Source of the DNA: Lachnospiraceae bacterium UBA7179
Lineage (GTDB): Bacteria > Bacillota > Clostridia > Lachnospirales > Lachnospiraceae
Length of the DNA: 18,732 bases
Direction of reading: 5' to 3'
Assembly: GCA_002491195.1 (NCBI GenBank)
Contig: DKVL01000073.1
Location: forward strand, 6,766-25,497
The position numbers and the translations under genes were made by a program. Position 1 is the stretch's first letter. Every line of letters begins with the position of its first letter. The notes under the pieces are model-generated. The model saw only the letters and a list, made by a program, of their open reading frames with translations. It searched no databases and had not been told where the DNA came from. This document shows positions 6,877 through 15,502 of this stretch, one piece after another.

Positions 6877-8013
6877 ATGATAGGAATTTTATTGTTGGGG
6901 ATGCTGCTCGTCAGTGCCCTGTGGGAATGTTATTATAAATATCAGTGGTCGAGAGAGGTTACGGTGAAGCTGTGGTTCGAGACGGATGCAGTGTATGCCG
7001 GACAGGAGACAAAGCTTTATGAAGTGATCGAGAATCATAAGCGTATGCCGGTTCCTGTTCTTGAGGTGGGTTTTCATACGCGAAAAGAGCTTGATTTTGC
7101 CAGTGTTGAGAATACGAACGTCAGTGATTATCTTTATAAAAGAGACGTTTTTTCAGTGCTTGGCAGACAGAAGATTACCAGAGAGATACCAGTAAAGTGC
7201 GCGAAGCGGGGAAAGTATCTGGCAAGCGATGCGGACATTACCACGCATACTTTATTATATAGGAAGCGTTACAGTAAAGCGATCGGGACGAAAGCGGAGA
7301 TCTACGTATATCCTAAAATGACAGATGTGTCAGAAATCGTAACGGTGTGTGAGCGTATGCTGGGGACGATTCAGTGTACCAAGAGGCTGTATGAAGATCC
7401 GTTTGCATTTCGCACCATTCGCAATTATACCATCGATGATCCTATGAAAACGATCAACTGGAAGGCGAGCGCCAAAACGGGTTCCCTTATGGTCAACACG
7501 TATGATTCGGTACAGTCCCAGAAGGCAATGATTTTTCTGGATGTGGAAGATACTGGTATTTTAAAATATGAGGATCTGGTGGAGGAGAGTATTGCCCTCG
7601 CAGCGACGATGATGCGCAGACTGCTGCGGCAGAATATCGAGGCAGGTTTTGCTTTTAATGGGAAAAAGAGCGATGTGTTTCTTCCGGCAAATAATCGGGG
7701 AAACCGTATTGCTTTGGAACGTCTGCTCGCAGAGTATGACAAGGAAGACGGCGCGGACGATTTCGGGCAGTATGTAAAAAGACTTTTCTTTGATACGTTT
7801 ACCAGAAATCCACTCTCAGAGGACACGCTGCTCGTGTTTGTCACCAAAAATTTGCGGGAACCGCTGTTAGAGTGCATCAGGGAGTGCGTAAGGGAGCGCC
7901 AGACCTTGATTATTTTGCCAGTCTACAGAGGTGAGAAAGATTCTGTCAAAGATGTGATTCAGAAAAGTAAGGATAACATTCGTGTGGTGGTAAAGGAGGT
8001 GGAGCGCACATGA
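6877..8013 (+). CDS. DUF58 domain protein, MoxR partner
   Basis: This 378-residue protein is of the DUF58 family, commonly encoded next to MoxR. A short hydrophobic N-terminal helix (2-16) would anchor it in the membrane. Residues 25-125 form an extended beta-rich region. The DUF58 hallmark lies at 187-202, DDPMKTINWKASAKTG, after EDPFAFRTIRNY. A vWA-like strand, KAMIFLDVED (216-225), follows, and the rest is the vWA-like fold. A canonical MIDAS metal site is not obvious. The start follows only a weak purine-rich site, so coupling to moxR translation is likely. Its stop overlaps the start of the next gene (ATGA), typical of a co-translated pair. Membrane or cell-envelope complex assembly is the likely role; the substrate is unknown. 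Confidence 0.9.
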   Translation: MIGILLLGMLLVSALWECYYKYQWSREVTVKLWFETDAVYAGQETKLYEVIENHKRMPVPVLEVGFHTRKELDFASVENTNVSDYLYKRDVFSVLGRQKITREIPVKCAKRGKYLASDADITTHTLLYRKRYSKAIGTKAEIYVYPKMTDVSEIVTVCERMLGTIQCTKRLYEDPFAFRTIRNYTIDDPMKTINWKASAKTGSLMVNTYDSVQSQKAMIFLDVEDTGILKYEDLVEESIALAATMMRRLLRQNIEAGFAFNGKKSDVFLPANNRGNRIALERLLAEYDKEDGADDFGQYVKRLFFDTFTRNPLSEDTLLVFVTKNLREPLLECIRECVRERQTLIILPVYRGEKDSVKDVIQKSKDNIRVVVKEVERT

Positions 8014-9257
8014 TATTGGAGCGCGGATTAAAAGCAATGGAGTATCTGCACGCGACTCTTTTATTTGCGATGATCGTGCCGCTGGTTTATGCTGCGACAG
8101 AATGGCACGATCCTGCAGGAACGGGTGCGCTTTATCTGAAATGTCTGCTGATCGTGGTTCCTGTCATTGTTACGGAGCGGGCGGCGAAACAGATCAGAAG
8201 TGTGATACTTTATCTGATTGTGAGCGTTTTGCTTCTGGCAGGTATTGGCGGTATGACGGGACTGATCTGCTTTTTGTCAGGCGGGAAAGGGCATTTTGAA
8301 GCGTATGAGATCTGTTACTGTGTGGTCATACTTGCAGAGACAGTCTTTGCGACGATCAAGCGTTTTGCGGACAGAGTGAAAGCGGCGAAATGGAAACGTG
8401 AGGAGCCGCTTGCGGCAAGGACAGTCAGTTTTTTGAATTGTCCGACATTGTCACTTGTGGGGTATTTTGTCGTATTTTATCTGCTTGGTTTATGTCTGAA
8501 CGCAAAGCTGTTATGCGATATTGCGTTTTACAGCGCCATCGCATATACATTTCTTGCGCTGATCTATGAGTATATTAGCACGACGAAGACCTATCTGGAA
8601 AGGAACAGACGCACGAAGGGGATTTCGAAGCGGCGTCTGTACGGAGTGAGTTTTGCGATGCTCCTTGTCTTTGCTTCGCTTTTGCTGATCGGGATGATGC
8701 CCGCAGTCTTTCTGGCGGGGCAGCGCCAGTATACAGATATTCGGGAGTGGTTTAACGGTGTGAAACTGGTTCCGTATGAATATGAGAGGGAGGCGGAGTT
8801 TCAGCAGCCAGCGGCAGGCGGAGAAGACTGGATTGCGCTTTTAGATGACGGACAGCCGCCGCGGGAACCTTCGCAGGTTGTCATTGTGGTATTCCGGGTG
8901 ATTGGGATCGTATGTGTTTTATCATTTCTATACGGTGTCATCCAGATGACTCGGCAGGTGCTGCGGGATTTTCGCAACAGCCGTGACGAGAATGGGGACA
9001 GGATCGAGGAGCTTTCGGACGAACAGATGCTGCGTCCGAGTGAGGAATTTTTTAACAGGAAGGGATTTCGCGGTGCAAAGAGCAGGGCAGAGCGGATCCG
9101 GCGCAGATACCGCAAAACGATCCGAAAACACCGGAAAGAGAGGCCGGCGCCGTATGAATCCCCGGCGGAGATTGAAGCGTATGCCGGACTGACAAACGAC
9201 GAACAGATGCAGCAGCTTCACAGGGAATACGAGGAAGTACGTTATGGAAAAATGTAG
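8010..9257 (+). CDS. multi-pass membrane protein with DUF4129-like tail
   Basis: This 415-residue integral membrane protein is translationally coupled to the DUF58 gene by a 4-base overlap. About eight hydrophobic helices are visible (roughly 13-29, 41-55, 64-88, 99-116, 147-164, 167-187, 212-235 and 288-311). A cytoplasmic basic region, RAERIRRRYRKTIRKHRKER (359-378), is followed by ESPAEIEAYAGLT and a final YEEVRYG (408-413). This tail matches the usual end of DUF4129 proteins (TPxE, then LT and YExxRYG). In related operons this position is often held by a transglutaminase-like membrane protein. No papain-like Cys-His-Asp core is visible, so an enzyme domain appears to be missing. It probably completes the MoxR-DUF58 membrane module. 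Confidence 0.75.
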   Translation: MILERGLKAMEYLHATLLFAMIVPLVYAATEWHDPAGTGALYLKCLLIVVPVIVTERAAKQIRSVILYLIVSVLLLAGIGGMTGLICFLSGGKGHFEAYEICYCVVILAETVFATIKRFADRVKAAKWKREEPLAARTVSFLNCPTLSLVGYFVVFYLLGLCLNAKLLCDIAFYSAIAYTFLALIYEYISTTKTYLERNRRTKGISKRRLYGVSFAMLLVFASLLLIGMMPAVFLAGQRQYTDIREWFNGVKLVPYEYEREAEFQQPAAGGEDWIALLDDGQPPREPSQVVIVVFRVIGIVCVLSFLYGVIQMTRQVLRDFRNSRDENGDRIEELSDEQMLRPSEEFFNRKGFRGAKSRAERIRRRYRKTIRKHRKERPAPYESPAEIEAYAGLTNDEQMQQLHREYEEVRYGKM

Positions 9258-9318
9258 AAATTCTGGACAATTTTTTAGAAATAGATTTGGAAAAATGAAA
9301 GAATATCTAAGGAATTAC

Positions 9319-9347
9319 TTGCACAAAACCCAAATTTAGATTAATAT
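9319..9347 (+). promoter_or_regulatory. candidate promoter of the Rep_3 gene
   Basis: TTGCAC (9319-9324) and TAATAT (9342-9347) are separated by 17 bases inside an AT-rich 138-bp gap. They lie 48 bases before the ATG of the initiator-like gene. No iteron-like direct repeats were found in this gap. Confidence 0.4.
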
Positions 9348-9395
9348 AGCTCTTATACGATAAATTTGTTGAAAGAATGCGAAAGAGGTTGTGGA

Positions 9396-10484
9396 ATGAA
9401 TCGTAAGAAAAAAAGAGGCGGGACAGAGGTGGCATTCCGGCCTCAAACGATTATCGAGGCAAGGTATGATCTCGACAGAAGACAGAATGATATTCTTGAT
9501 ATTCTTCTTGGGATTGTCGGTGAGGGAGATGACACGGAGGAGAACACGCGGTACGAGATCAATATCGGTGACGTGAAGCATTTATATGATCTTAAGGATG
9601 AATCGAATGCATACAATTATCTGCAGAAGGCAGTGAAAAAATTTGAGGGGCTCGGTTTTCGTCTGAAAGAGGACGAAGGGACGGATATTTATTATCCCTG
9701 GTTTAGCAAGATCAAATACCAGAAAAAGCGCGGTGATGAGAGCAGGAGTAAGATCGTGCTCGACCTTCACCCGGAGGTTAAGGAAATGATCATGTCTGCC
9801 AAGCAGGGGGCGTATTACCGGATCGAGTATCCGTTAAACCTCACCAAGAAATATTCGAAGCGTCTCTATTATCTGTTGAAGGACAAGGAAACTTTTAACG
9901 GCGGTGTCTTTGTGATCGCCTTTGATGAGCTCCGCAAGATGATGAAGATACCGGACTCCTACGCGAATGGAAATGTCAAGCGCGAGATTCTGGACAAGCC
10001 TTACGAGGAGATCAATGGCAATACAGACATTTCGTTTGAATACGAACTGATTCATGAGAAACTGCCGAGCGGCCAGCGGGGGATCAGTGCTGTCCGTTTT
10101 AAGGTAAAGCGGGTGAAACGGAATAACACGATTGTTGAGTATGAGACCATTGAGCAGAACGGTGAGTCTGTCATCGCCACAGAGGAGGAGCAGGAGGTGA
10201 TCGATCTTTTTGACTGCAGTCTCAAAGAGGCCAAGGATATCCTGCGCACTGCGAAAGTAAATGACCGCACACATGAGCAGTTGGTTGAAATTTTATCGTA
10301 TACACTCAAAAAGCAGGTTGAGAATAAGGTTGGGTACGCATTGACTATTCTGAAAAACGGATATAACGAGCCGACAAGACTGAGCGGTAAAAACACTGGT
10401 TCCACATGGAACAACAAGGATTTGGATACAGCTTATTCGCAGATGAATTTTGCAGATTTAGAGAAACAGATATTGTCAAATTGA
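9396..10484 (+). CDS. plasmid-type replication initiator, Rep_3 family
   Basis: This 362-residue protein resembles Rep_3 (RepB/RepE-like) initiators, which bind iterons and open a plasmid origin. ATG at 9396 is chosen because AAAGAGG (9382-9388) precedes it by 7 bases; an in-frame TTG at 9366 lacks a site. Residues 20-165 correspond to the first winged-helix domain, including YRIEYPLNLTKKYSKRLYYL (141-160), the typical 'L..KYS.RLYELL' segment. Residues 172-240 correspond to the second winged helix, with FVIAFDELRKMM followed by a basic strand RFKVKRVKRN. About 120 further residues form a helical tail. No partition genes, iterons or transposase are nearby, so it looks like a chromosomal homologue. 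It may have been captured from a plasmid, or now serve as a DNA-binding regulator. The ABC ATPase starts 30 bases after it. Confidence 0.8.
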   Translation: MNRKKKRGGTEVAFRPQTIIEARYDLDRRQNDILDILLGIVGEGDDTEENTRYEINIGDVKHLYDLKDESNAYNYLQKAVKKFEGLGFRLKEDEGTDIYYPWFSKIKYQKKRGDESRSKIVLDLHPEVKEMIMSAKQGAYYRIEYPLNLTKKYSKRLYYLLKDKETFNGGVFVIAFDELRKMMKIPDSYANGNVKREILDKPYEEINGNTDISFEYELIHEKLPSGQRGISAVRFKVKRVKRNNTIVEYETIEQNGESVIATEEEQEVIDLFDCSLKEAKDILRTAKVNDRTHEQLVEILSYTLKKQVENKVGYALTILKNGYNEPTRLSGKNTGSTWNNKDLDTAYSQMNFADLEKQILSN

Positions 10485-10514
10485 TTCATATATTGAAATG
10501 GATGGAGGTTCCAG

Positions 10515-11192
10515 GTGGAGCGCTTACAGGCAGTAAATATTGCAAGTTCCTACGGAAGAAAAAAAGTGCTCTGCGGAGTGAATATCACTGCTGGGGCAGG
10601 GCAGTGTGTCGGTATCGTAGGGACAAACGGATGTGGGAAATCAACACTTTTGAATATCCTGTCCGGACTGAGAAAAGCTGATGAGGGAGATATTTATTTT
10701 GATGGAAATCGTGCGCAGGGCAGGCAGCAGTTTATCCGTTATGTGGGGTATGTACCACAGGAGAGCAATTTAATACCAGAATTGTGTGTGATGGACAATC
10801 TGCGTCTGTGGTATCAGGATGCAGACATGCTGCGCCAGTCGCTTGACCAGGGGTTCCTGCGGGCGCTTGGTGTTGACCAGATGTGCCGCATGAAGGCAGG
10901 AAAACTTTCGGGCGGTATGAAGAAGCGTGTCAGTATAGGTTGTGCATTGGCGGGAAATCCGGCGGTTTTGATCCTGGACGAGCCTGATGCAGCGCTTGAT
11001 CTGCCTGGTAAGGCGGATATCAGACGGTATCTAGGTATGTATAGGCAGATGGGGGGCACAGTCCTCCTTGCCACACATGATGAGATTGATTTAGATTTAT
11101 GTGACAGGGTTTATGCCCTGAACAGGGGAGCAGGCAAAGAGATCAACAGGGCTTTGCGGGGGGAAGAATTACTGAAAGAGATAAAGGAGTAA
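10515..11192 (+). CDS. ABC transporter ATP-binding protein
   Basis: This 225-residue cytosolic ATPase powers the membrane complex encoded by the next two genes. The GTG start at 10515 is supported by GGAGG (10504-10508) six bases upstream. Walker A is GTNGCGKS (36-43), the Q-loop is VPQE with Q82, the signature is LSGGM (131-135), Walker B is VLILDEP (151-157) and the switch histidine is in THDE (H188). All nucleotide-binding elements are intact, so it should be active. The unit is short and single, as in ABC-2 type exporters. The next gene starts six bases after its stop. Confidence 0.95.
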   Translation: MERLQAVNIASSYGRKKVLCGVNITAGAGQCVGIVGTNGCGKSTLLNILSGLRKADEGDIYFDGNRAQGRQQFIRYVGYVPQESNLIPELCVMDNLRLWYQDADMLRQSLDQGFLRALGVDQMCRMKAGKLSGGMKKRVSIGCALAGNPAVLILDEPDAALDLPGKADIRRYLGMYRQMGGTVLLATHDEIDLDLCDRVYALNRGAGKEINRALRGEELLKEIKE

Positions 11193-11198
11193 AGTGAA

Positions 11199-13349
11199 GT
11201 GGAAGAAAACAACAAATTTGAAACGGACAACACTGGCAGCGGGAGTATGCTGTACGGTGCAGAATCGCAGCCGCAGGCAGCGGAAAGCGGATATTCCGCT
11301 GTGTATGGTGCAGAGTCGCAATCGCAGGTGACAACGCCAGAGCAGCTGACAAAACCATCAGAATCGGAGCAGGCATCGCAGAGCGCGACACCAGTGCAGC
11401 TGACAAAACCGTCGGAACCGGAGCAGGCATCGCAGAGCGCGGCACCAGTGCAGCTGACAAAACCGTCAGAACCGGAGCAGGCACAGAGTACAATGCCGGT
11501 GCAGTTGGTGAAACCGTCGGAACCGAAGTCTGGATCACAGGATACGACGTCGGTACAGTCAAATGAGCCGTCCAGGTTCCAGCCACAGGGCACGACACCG
11601 GTGCAGTTGGTGAAAACGTCGGAGTCAGCACCGCAGCAGGTTATACAGCCGTGGCAGACAATGCCAATGCAGCAGGGATCGTTTCAGCAGGCAGGCAACG
11701 GTCAGCCAATGAACGGAGGCCAGCCGAATTATAATGGTCAGCCAATGAACGGAGGCCAGCCGAATTATTACGGCCAGCCGAATCAAAATACGATGGGATT
11801 TGGCCCGATGCAGGTTCCGCCGCCAGTTCAGGGAACGCCTGCACCGAAGCCAAAGAAGAATGCAGCTGGTCTGATTGTCGGCATTCTCTGCGCAGCGGCA
11901 GTGATCATTGTCATTGCGATCGGTGTTCTCGTAGGAAAGTCACTTCTGGGCGGTGGCGGTCCAAGACAGCAGCTAGCGAAGGGCATTGCGAATATGACCA
12001 GGGAGATGGCGGCATATCAGAGTTCGATTGCGGAGGATATCGGACTCGACGCGATCAGCGAATTAAAAGATGACGATCCTGTAAATACCAAAATTGATTT
12101 TTCTCTTACAGATCCCAATGCGACAGGCAGCATCACCAGCGTTGATATCAAAGTAGATAGTGTCACAGATTATAAGAAAAAGATGGCCGAGTATGACCTG
12201 AGCGCTGGCGTATATGGATTCAGTATGCAGGTCGGAAGTCTTATAGCGGCTGACAATACGCTGTATTTAAGTGTTCCGATGGCTTTTGAGAGCGATGTGT
12301 ACAGTCTTGAGTTGACCAATCTGGGGAAAAATTTTAACAATTCTGCGTGGGCTTCCCTGGCAGATACAACACTGCCAGAGGACTATTCCATGACACTGTT
12401 TGACAGGGAAAAGGCAAACGGTGACGAGGATGCTGCGGAGAGCGAGTTTCAAAAGATCCTGAATAAACAGAGTAGCGCAACAGCGGATGCCATGAAGTTT
12501 GAGACCATCGGGCAGATGAAGGAGTTTACGATTGACGGCGTTGCTGCAGAATATGGCGGTGTGCGTGTTACGATGGACAAGGATGTTTACAATGAATCGA
12601 TGGAAACGATGCGGGATGATATCCTTAAAAGTGACTTTTATGATGAATTTATGAAAGGTTACCAGACAACATACGCAGGTGACTTTGATGAATTTAAGGA
12701 AGATATGGATGATGTGATCGGACAGATTTTTGGCATTCGATTTGAGGAGGATATCGTTCTTGATTTCTACCTTGACAAGAAAGGACGGATTATTAATATT
12801 TCGACTCCGGAAGATATTGCGTTATCAGGGGAAGATATTACTGCGGACTGGCTTGCGGTTGATATCAGTTTCACAGGAACAGAGCGTACATTGGATTCGA
12901 TCGAGGGAGGCGTTTATGTACAGTTTGACGATGAGATCCTTTATATGGGGATATCAAGGAACGCCGAGGTCACAGAGGATTATTACAATGAAAACCTGAC
13001 GTTGATGATGCAGGCCGATAGCAGCGATGACGAGATTACGTTCTGGTATTCGAACAGATGGGGCTATGACGATCAGACATTTGACCTGAAGATGTCAATT
13101 GATGTTCCCGGCTCAAGTATGGGAATCAGTGCGGACGGCGGTTATACAGATATTGTAAAGGGAGAGAGTTACACGTTTCAGCTCAACCATGGTGCATTGA
13201 CAGTGGATGGAGAGGATTTGCTGTTATTGACAGGTTCTGTCAAAATAGAGCCGGCAGAGAATACAATTGAAGTTCCTGAAAATGCGATCAACGTGCTTGA
13301 AATGAGTGAGTCCGATATCGAAGAATTGTTCTATGACATACTGTATTAA
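11199..13349 (+). CDS. membrane-anchored protein with proline/glutamine-rich cytoplasmic repeats and large extracellular domain
   Basis: This 716-residue protein is of no family I recognise. GTG at 11199 is supported by AAAGGAG (11183-11189). Residues 1-220 are low complexity and proline/glutamine/serine-rich. They contain 17-residue repeats around PVQLTKPSEPEQASQS (about 47-144) and a doubled GQPMNGGQPNY block (168-191). Lysine-rich PKPKK (216-220) precedes a single strong membrane helix (222-247) followed by a glycine hinge. The positive-inside rule then places the repeats in the cytoplasm and residues 250-716 outside. The outer part is acidic, rich in D, E, T and S, and beta-rich, with no cysteine pair or catalytic motif seen. 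It sits between an ABC ATPase and its permease, overlapping the permease start. A dedicated accessory or substrate-handling subunit is the natural inference. Confidence 0.8.
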   Translation: MEENNKFETDNTGSGSMLYGAESQPQAAESGYSAVYGAESQSQVTTPEQLTKPSESEQASQSATPVQLTKPSEPEQASQSAAPVQLTKPSEPEQAQSTMPVQLVKPSEPKSGSQDTTSVQSNEPSRFQPQGTTPVQLVKTSESAPQQVIQPWQTMPMQQGSFQQAGNGQPMNGGQPNYNGQPMNGGQPNYYGQPNQNTMGFGPMQVPPPVQGTPAPKPKKNAAGLIVGILCAAAVIIVIAIGVLVGKSLLGGGGPRQQLAKGIANMTREMAAYQSSIAEDIGLDAISELKDDDPVNTKIDFSLTDPNATGSITSVDIKVDSVTDYKKKMAEYDLSAGVYGFSMQVGSLIAADNTLYLSVPMAFESDVYSLELTNLGKNFNNSAWASLADTTLPEDYSMTLFDREKANGDEDAAESEFQKILNKQSSATADAMKFETIGQMKEFTIDGVAAEYGGVRVTMDKDVYNESMETMRDDILKSDFYDEFMKGYQTTYAGDFDEFKEDMDDVIGQIFGIRFEEDIVLDFYLDKKGRIINISTPEDIALSGEDITADWLAVDISFTGTERTLDSIEGGVYVQFDDEILYMGISRNAEVTEDYYNENLTLMMQADSSDDEITFWYSNRWGYDDQTFDLKMSIDVPGSSMGISADGGYTDIVKGESYTFQLNHGALTVDGEDLLLLTGSVKIEPAENTIEVPENAINVLEMSESDIEELFYDILY
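11337..11630 (+). repeat. 51-bp in-frame tandem repeats
   Basis: Copies of a 51-base unit encode PVQLTKPSEPEQASQS-type 17-residue repeats. Three copies are contiguous from 11337; a fourth and a last copy near 11600 are interrupted by unrelated sequence. All preserve frame and encode the cytoplasmic linker of the ABC-associated protein. Confidence 0.8.
11701..11768 (+). repeat. 36-bp perfect tandem duplication
   Basis: A 32-base sequence starting GTCAGCCAATGAACGG occurs identically at 11701-11732 and 11737-11768, a period of 36 bases. It encodes the doubled GQPMNGGQPNY block. Perfect identity implies a recent duplication or active slippage at this site. Confidence 0.9.
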
Positions 13350-15472
13350 TGGTGGATATGAAAAAAAACAGAATTTGGCTACAAATGGAATATAAGAGGG
13401 CGGCAGTTATGCTGCCCTTAATTTTAAGGAGAGCAATCCTATTGATGGTTGTGTGTCTGATTGCTGCCAGTATGATTGTTATGGGAGTAACTGCGCTTCA
13501 AGGGCATCGCGGTGAAGAGACCAGACTGAAAGTCGGCTATACGGCGGAGGAGAATCAGATCACAGCATTGGCAGTTGCTTATATACAGAGCATGGAGTCG
13601 GTCAAAAGCCTCTGCAGCCTTGAGGCTGTCTCAGAGAAGGAGGGAAGACAGCTTTTGCAGGATGGAGAGTTGTCTGCGTTGATCGTGCTGCCTCTTGATG
13701 TGATCAATGAAATCCTGTCGGGAAGCAATGCTCCCGCGATACTGTATCTACCCGAAAAACGTGGCAGCGTTGTGGGAGATATTCTCTTTGAGGAACTTGC
13801 TGCAGCGGGAATTGGGATGCTTGGTACAGCGCAGGCTGAAATTTATGCAGCGGATGCTATATTGCAGGAATTGTCAGCAGAGTACGGATCGGAACTATTT
13901 CGGGATGGCTTGCTGCAATCAATGTACGATGATATCAATCGGTTTAACCTGGAAGCTGCTGCCAGCAGGGAAAAACTGTTTCAGAAAAAAACACTTTCCC
14001 TGACAGAAAATGACACGTATGCCGTTTATTATGGAAGTGCTCTTTTTACGATCTATGCAATGTTTGCAGGCCTTTTTTTCGGGAAGTTCTGTAAACGGAG
14101 CAGTCTGCAGCAGACGATGGCAGACCGGCGTGTCGGGGTGCACTATACAGCACAGCTTGCGGCCAGGTGCCTTGCGGGCTGTGCCTTGATGGCGGTGGTG
14201 GTAGTGCTGCCGTTTGTAGTTTTGTTTCTATTGCAATTGATCCTGGAATCGATCTCACAGACAGGAAGTGTGCTGACAATCGCGGTCACATGGCAGGGAA
14301 TTGCCAGTTTATGTCTGATCATATGCCTGATGACAGTCTATTTTATGATGATTTACCAGATTGTTGAGAAACGTGAGTCTGCACTGGTGGTTATGGGAAT
14401 CCTGGCTGTTGTGCAGGCATACTTGTCAGGCTGTCTGATACCGTCGGTGTTATTGCCAAAGGCTGTAGCATCCGTTGGAAAATTTCTTCCCGCAGCAATG
14501 GTCAAAAAGGGATTTACCATATTGTTCACAGGGGATACACAGGCGTTTTCCTATGTGGCAGCAGGAATTTGTGTATGGGGACTGTGTCTGTTTCTGTGCA
14601 CAGTACTGTCTATGTATGTCGGAGAGTGGAATAAGTCGGCAGCAGATACAAAAACTGCTGCAAAGATTCGTGTGCCATCTCTGGTTATGGTGTTGTTTCG
14701 GCGTCTTCTGCACAGGAAAAGTATGTGGATCAGTCTTGGGATGATTATTGTATTGTCTGCAGTGATCATGAAAGTGGAACAAAGCTCACAAACGCAGATC
14801 AGGGTGGCTGTTTGCGATCAGTCCGGGGATTACGCAGATCTGCTGAAGGCATATGACGGACTGGTTTTGTTTGAACAGTACGAGAGTGATGAGGCGGTTC
14901 AGAGCGCAGTGTTGAAGGGGGATGTCGAGTGTGGTTATGTCCTTCCGGAGACCCTGGCGGAGAATATGATGCGCATGCGTGCGGACAGGGAAATCCTTGT
15001 TTATCAGGATGCGGACGCTGTGGCAGTGCCTGTCGTGAATGAGATCTTATTTGAGCGGATTTTCCGACAGGTATCATTGCGCTGGTTTGAGGATTATATT
15101 GCACAAAATAGTATGATTAAGGAACTTGGAATCGCTGATGACCGTTTGCGAAAGATCGCAGAAGATTGCTTTGACCAGCAGCTTCTTGCGGGTACGACGT
15201 TTCACTTTGAGATCAGACGGCTGGATGACAGGGCTGCAGGGAGTGATGAGCGTGATACAGATGACGGGAAACGGACGGTATATCCGGTATATGCGGTTGC
15301 TGTTATTGCAGTGTTTTTGTGTGCATTGCAGGGAATCCTGCAGGTGATTACCGATGTCAGGGAGCAGAATTTTTACAAGAGAAACAGGCTGGCGGTATCG
15401 GCGCTGACTTTACTGCTGCCACTGCTGATGGGAGTATTGTGTGCCTTTCTGATCATAACTGCTGCCATATGA
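13349..15472 (+). CDS. ABC-2 type permease, asymmetric internal duplication
   Basis: This 707-residue membrane permease pairs with the ATPase encoded upstream. The ATG at 13349 overlaps the previous stop codon (TAATG), with no strong ribosome binding site, so termination-reinitiation is likely; ATG at 13358 is the alternative. The first half has TM 28-50, an extracellular ABC-2 loop domain (51-223, including GELSALIVLPLDVINEIL), then about five more helices (224-424). A second half begins at RRLLHRKSMW (451), with TM 456-475. It repeats the loop domain (IRVAVCDQSG at 484, DVECGYVLPETL at 525) but ends after only two further helices (644-668, 680-704). Thus one full and one shortened permease unit are fused. 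Nothing in frame after the stop encodes the missing helices. Exporter function is inferred from the family; the substrate is unknown. Confidence 0.85.
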   Translation: MVDMKKNRIWLQMEYKRAAVMLPLILRRAILLMVVCLIAASMIVMGVTALQGHRGEETRLKVGYTAEENQITALAVAYIQSMESVKSLCSLEAVSEKEGRQLLQDGELSALIVLPLDVINEILSGSNAPAILYLPEKRGSVVGDILFEELAAAGIGMLGTAQAEIYAADAILQELSAEYGSELFRDGLLQSMYDDINRFNLEAAASREKLFQKKTLSLTENDTYAVYYGSALFTIYAMFAGLFFGKFCKRSSLQQTMADRRVGVHYTAQLAARCLAGCALMAVVVVLPFVVLFLLQLILESISQTGSVLTIAVTWQGIASLCLIICLMTVYFMMIYQIVEKRESALVVMGILAVVQAYLSGCLIPSVLLPKAVASVGKFLPAAMVKKGFTILFTGDTQAFSYVAAGICVWGLCLFLCTVLSMYVGEWNKSAADTKTAAKIRVPSLVMVLFRRLLHRKSMWISLGMIIVLSAVIMKVEQSSQTQIRVAVCDQSGDYADLLKAYDGLVLFEQYESDEAVQSAVLKGDVECGYVLPETLAENMMRMRADREILVYQDADAVAVPVVNEILFERIFRQVSLRWFEDYIAQNSMIKELGIADDRLRKIAEDCFDQQLLAGTTFHFEIRRLDDRAAGSDERDTDDGKRTVYPVYAVAVIAVFLCALQGILQVITDVREQNFYKRNRLAVSALTLLLPLLMGVLCAFLIITAAI

Positions 15473-15487
15473 ATGCATTGGCAGCAG
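15459..15487. terminator. possible convergent terminator hairpin
   Basis: CTGCTGCCA (15459-15467) pairs perfectly with TGGCAGCAG (15479-15487) around an 11-base loop. It overlaps the permease stop codon and lies in the 30-bp gap to the convergent Uma2 gene. No T-run follows on either strand, so efficiency is uncertain. Confidence 0.4.
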
Positions 15488-15502
15488 CTTTGAATACAGG
15501 CA

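Noticed and set aside
9258..9395. Iterons forming a replication origin upstream of the Rep_3 gene
   Set aside because: Only loose AT-rich similarities are present, with no regularly spaced direct repeats.
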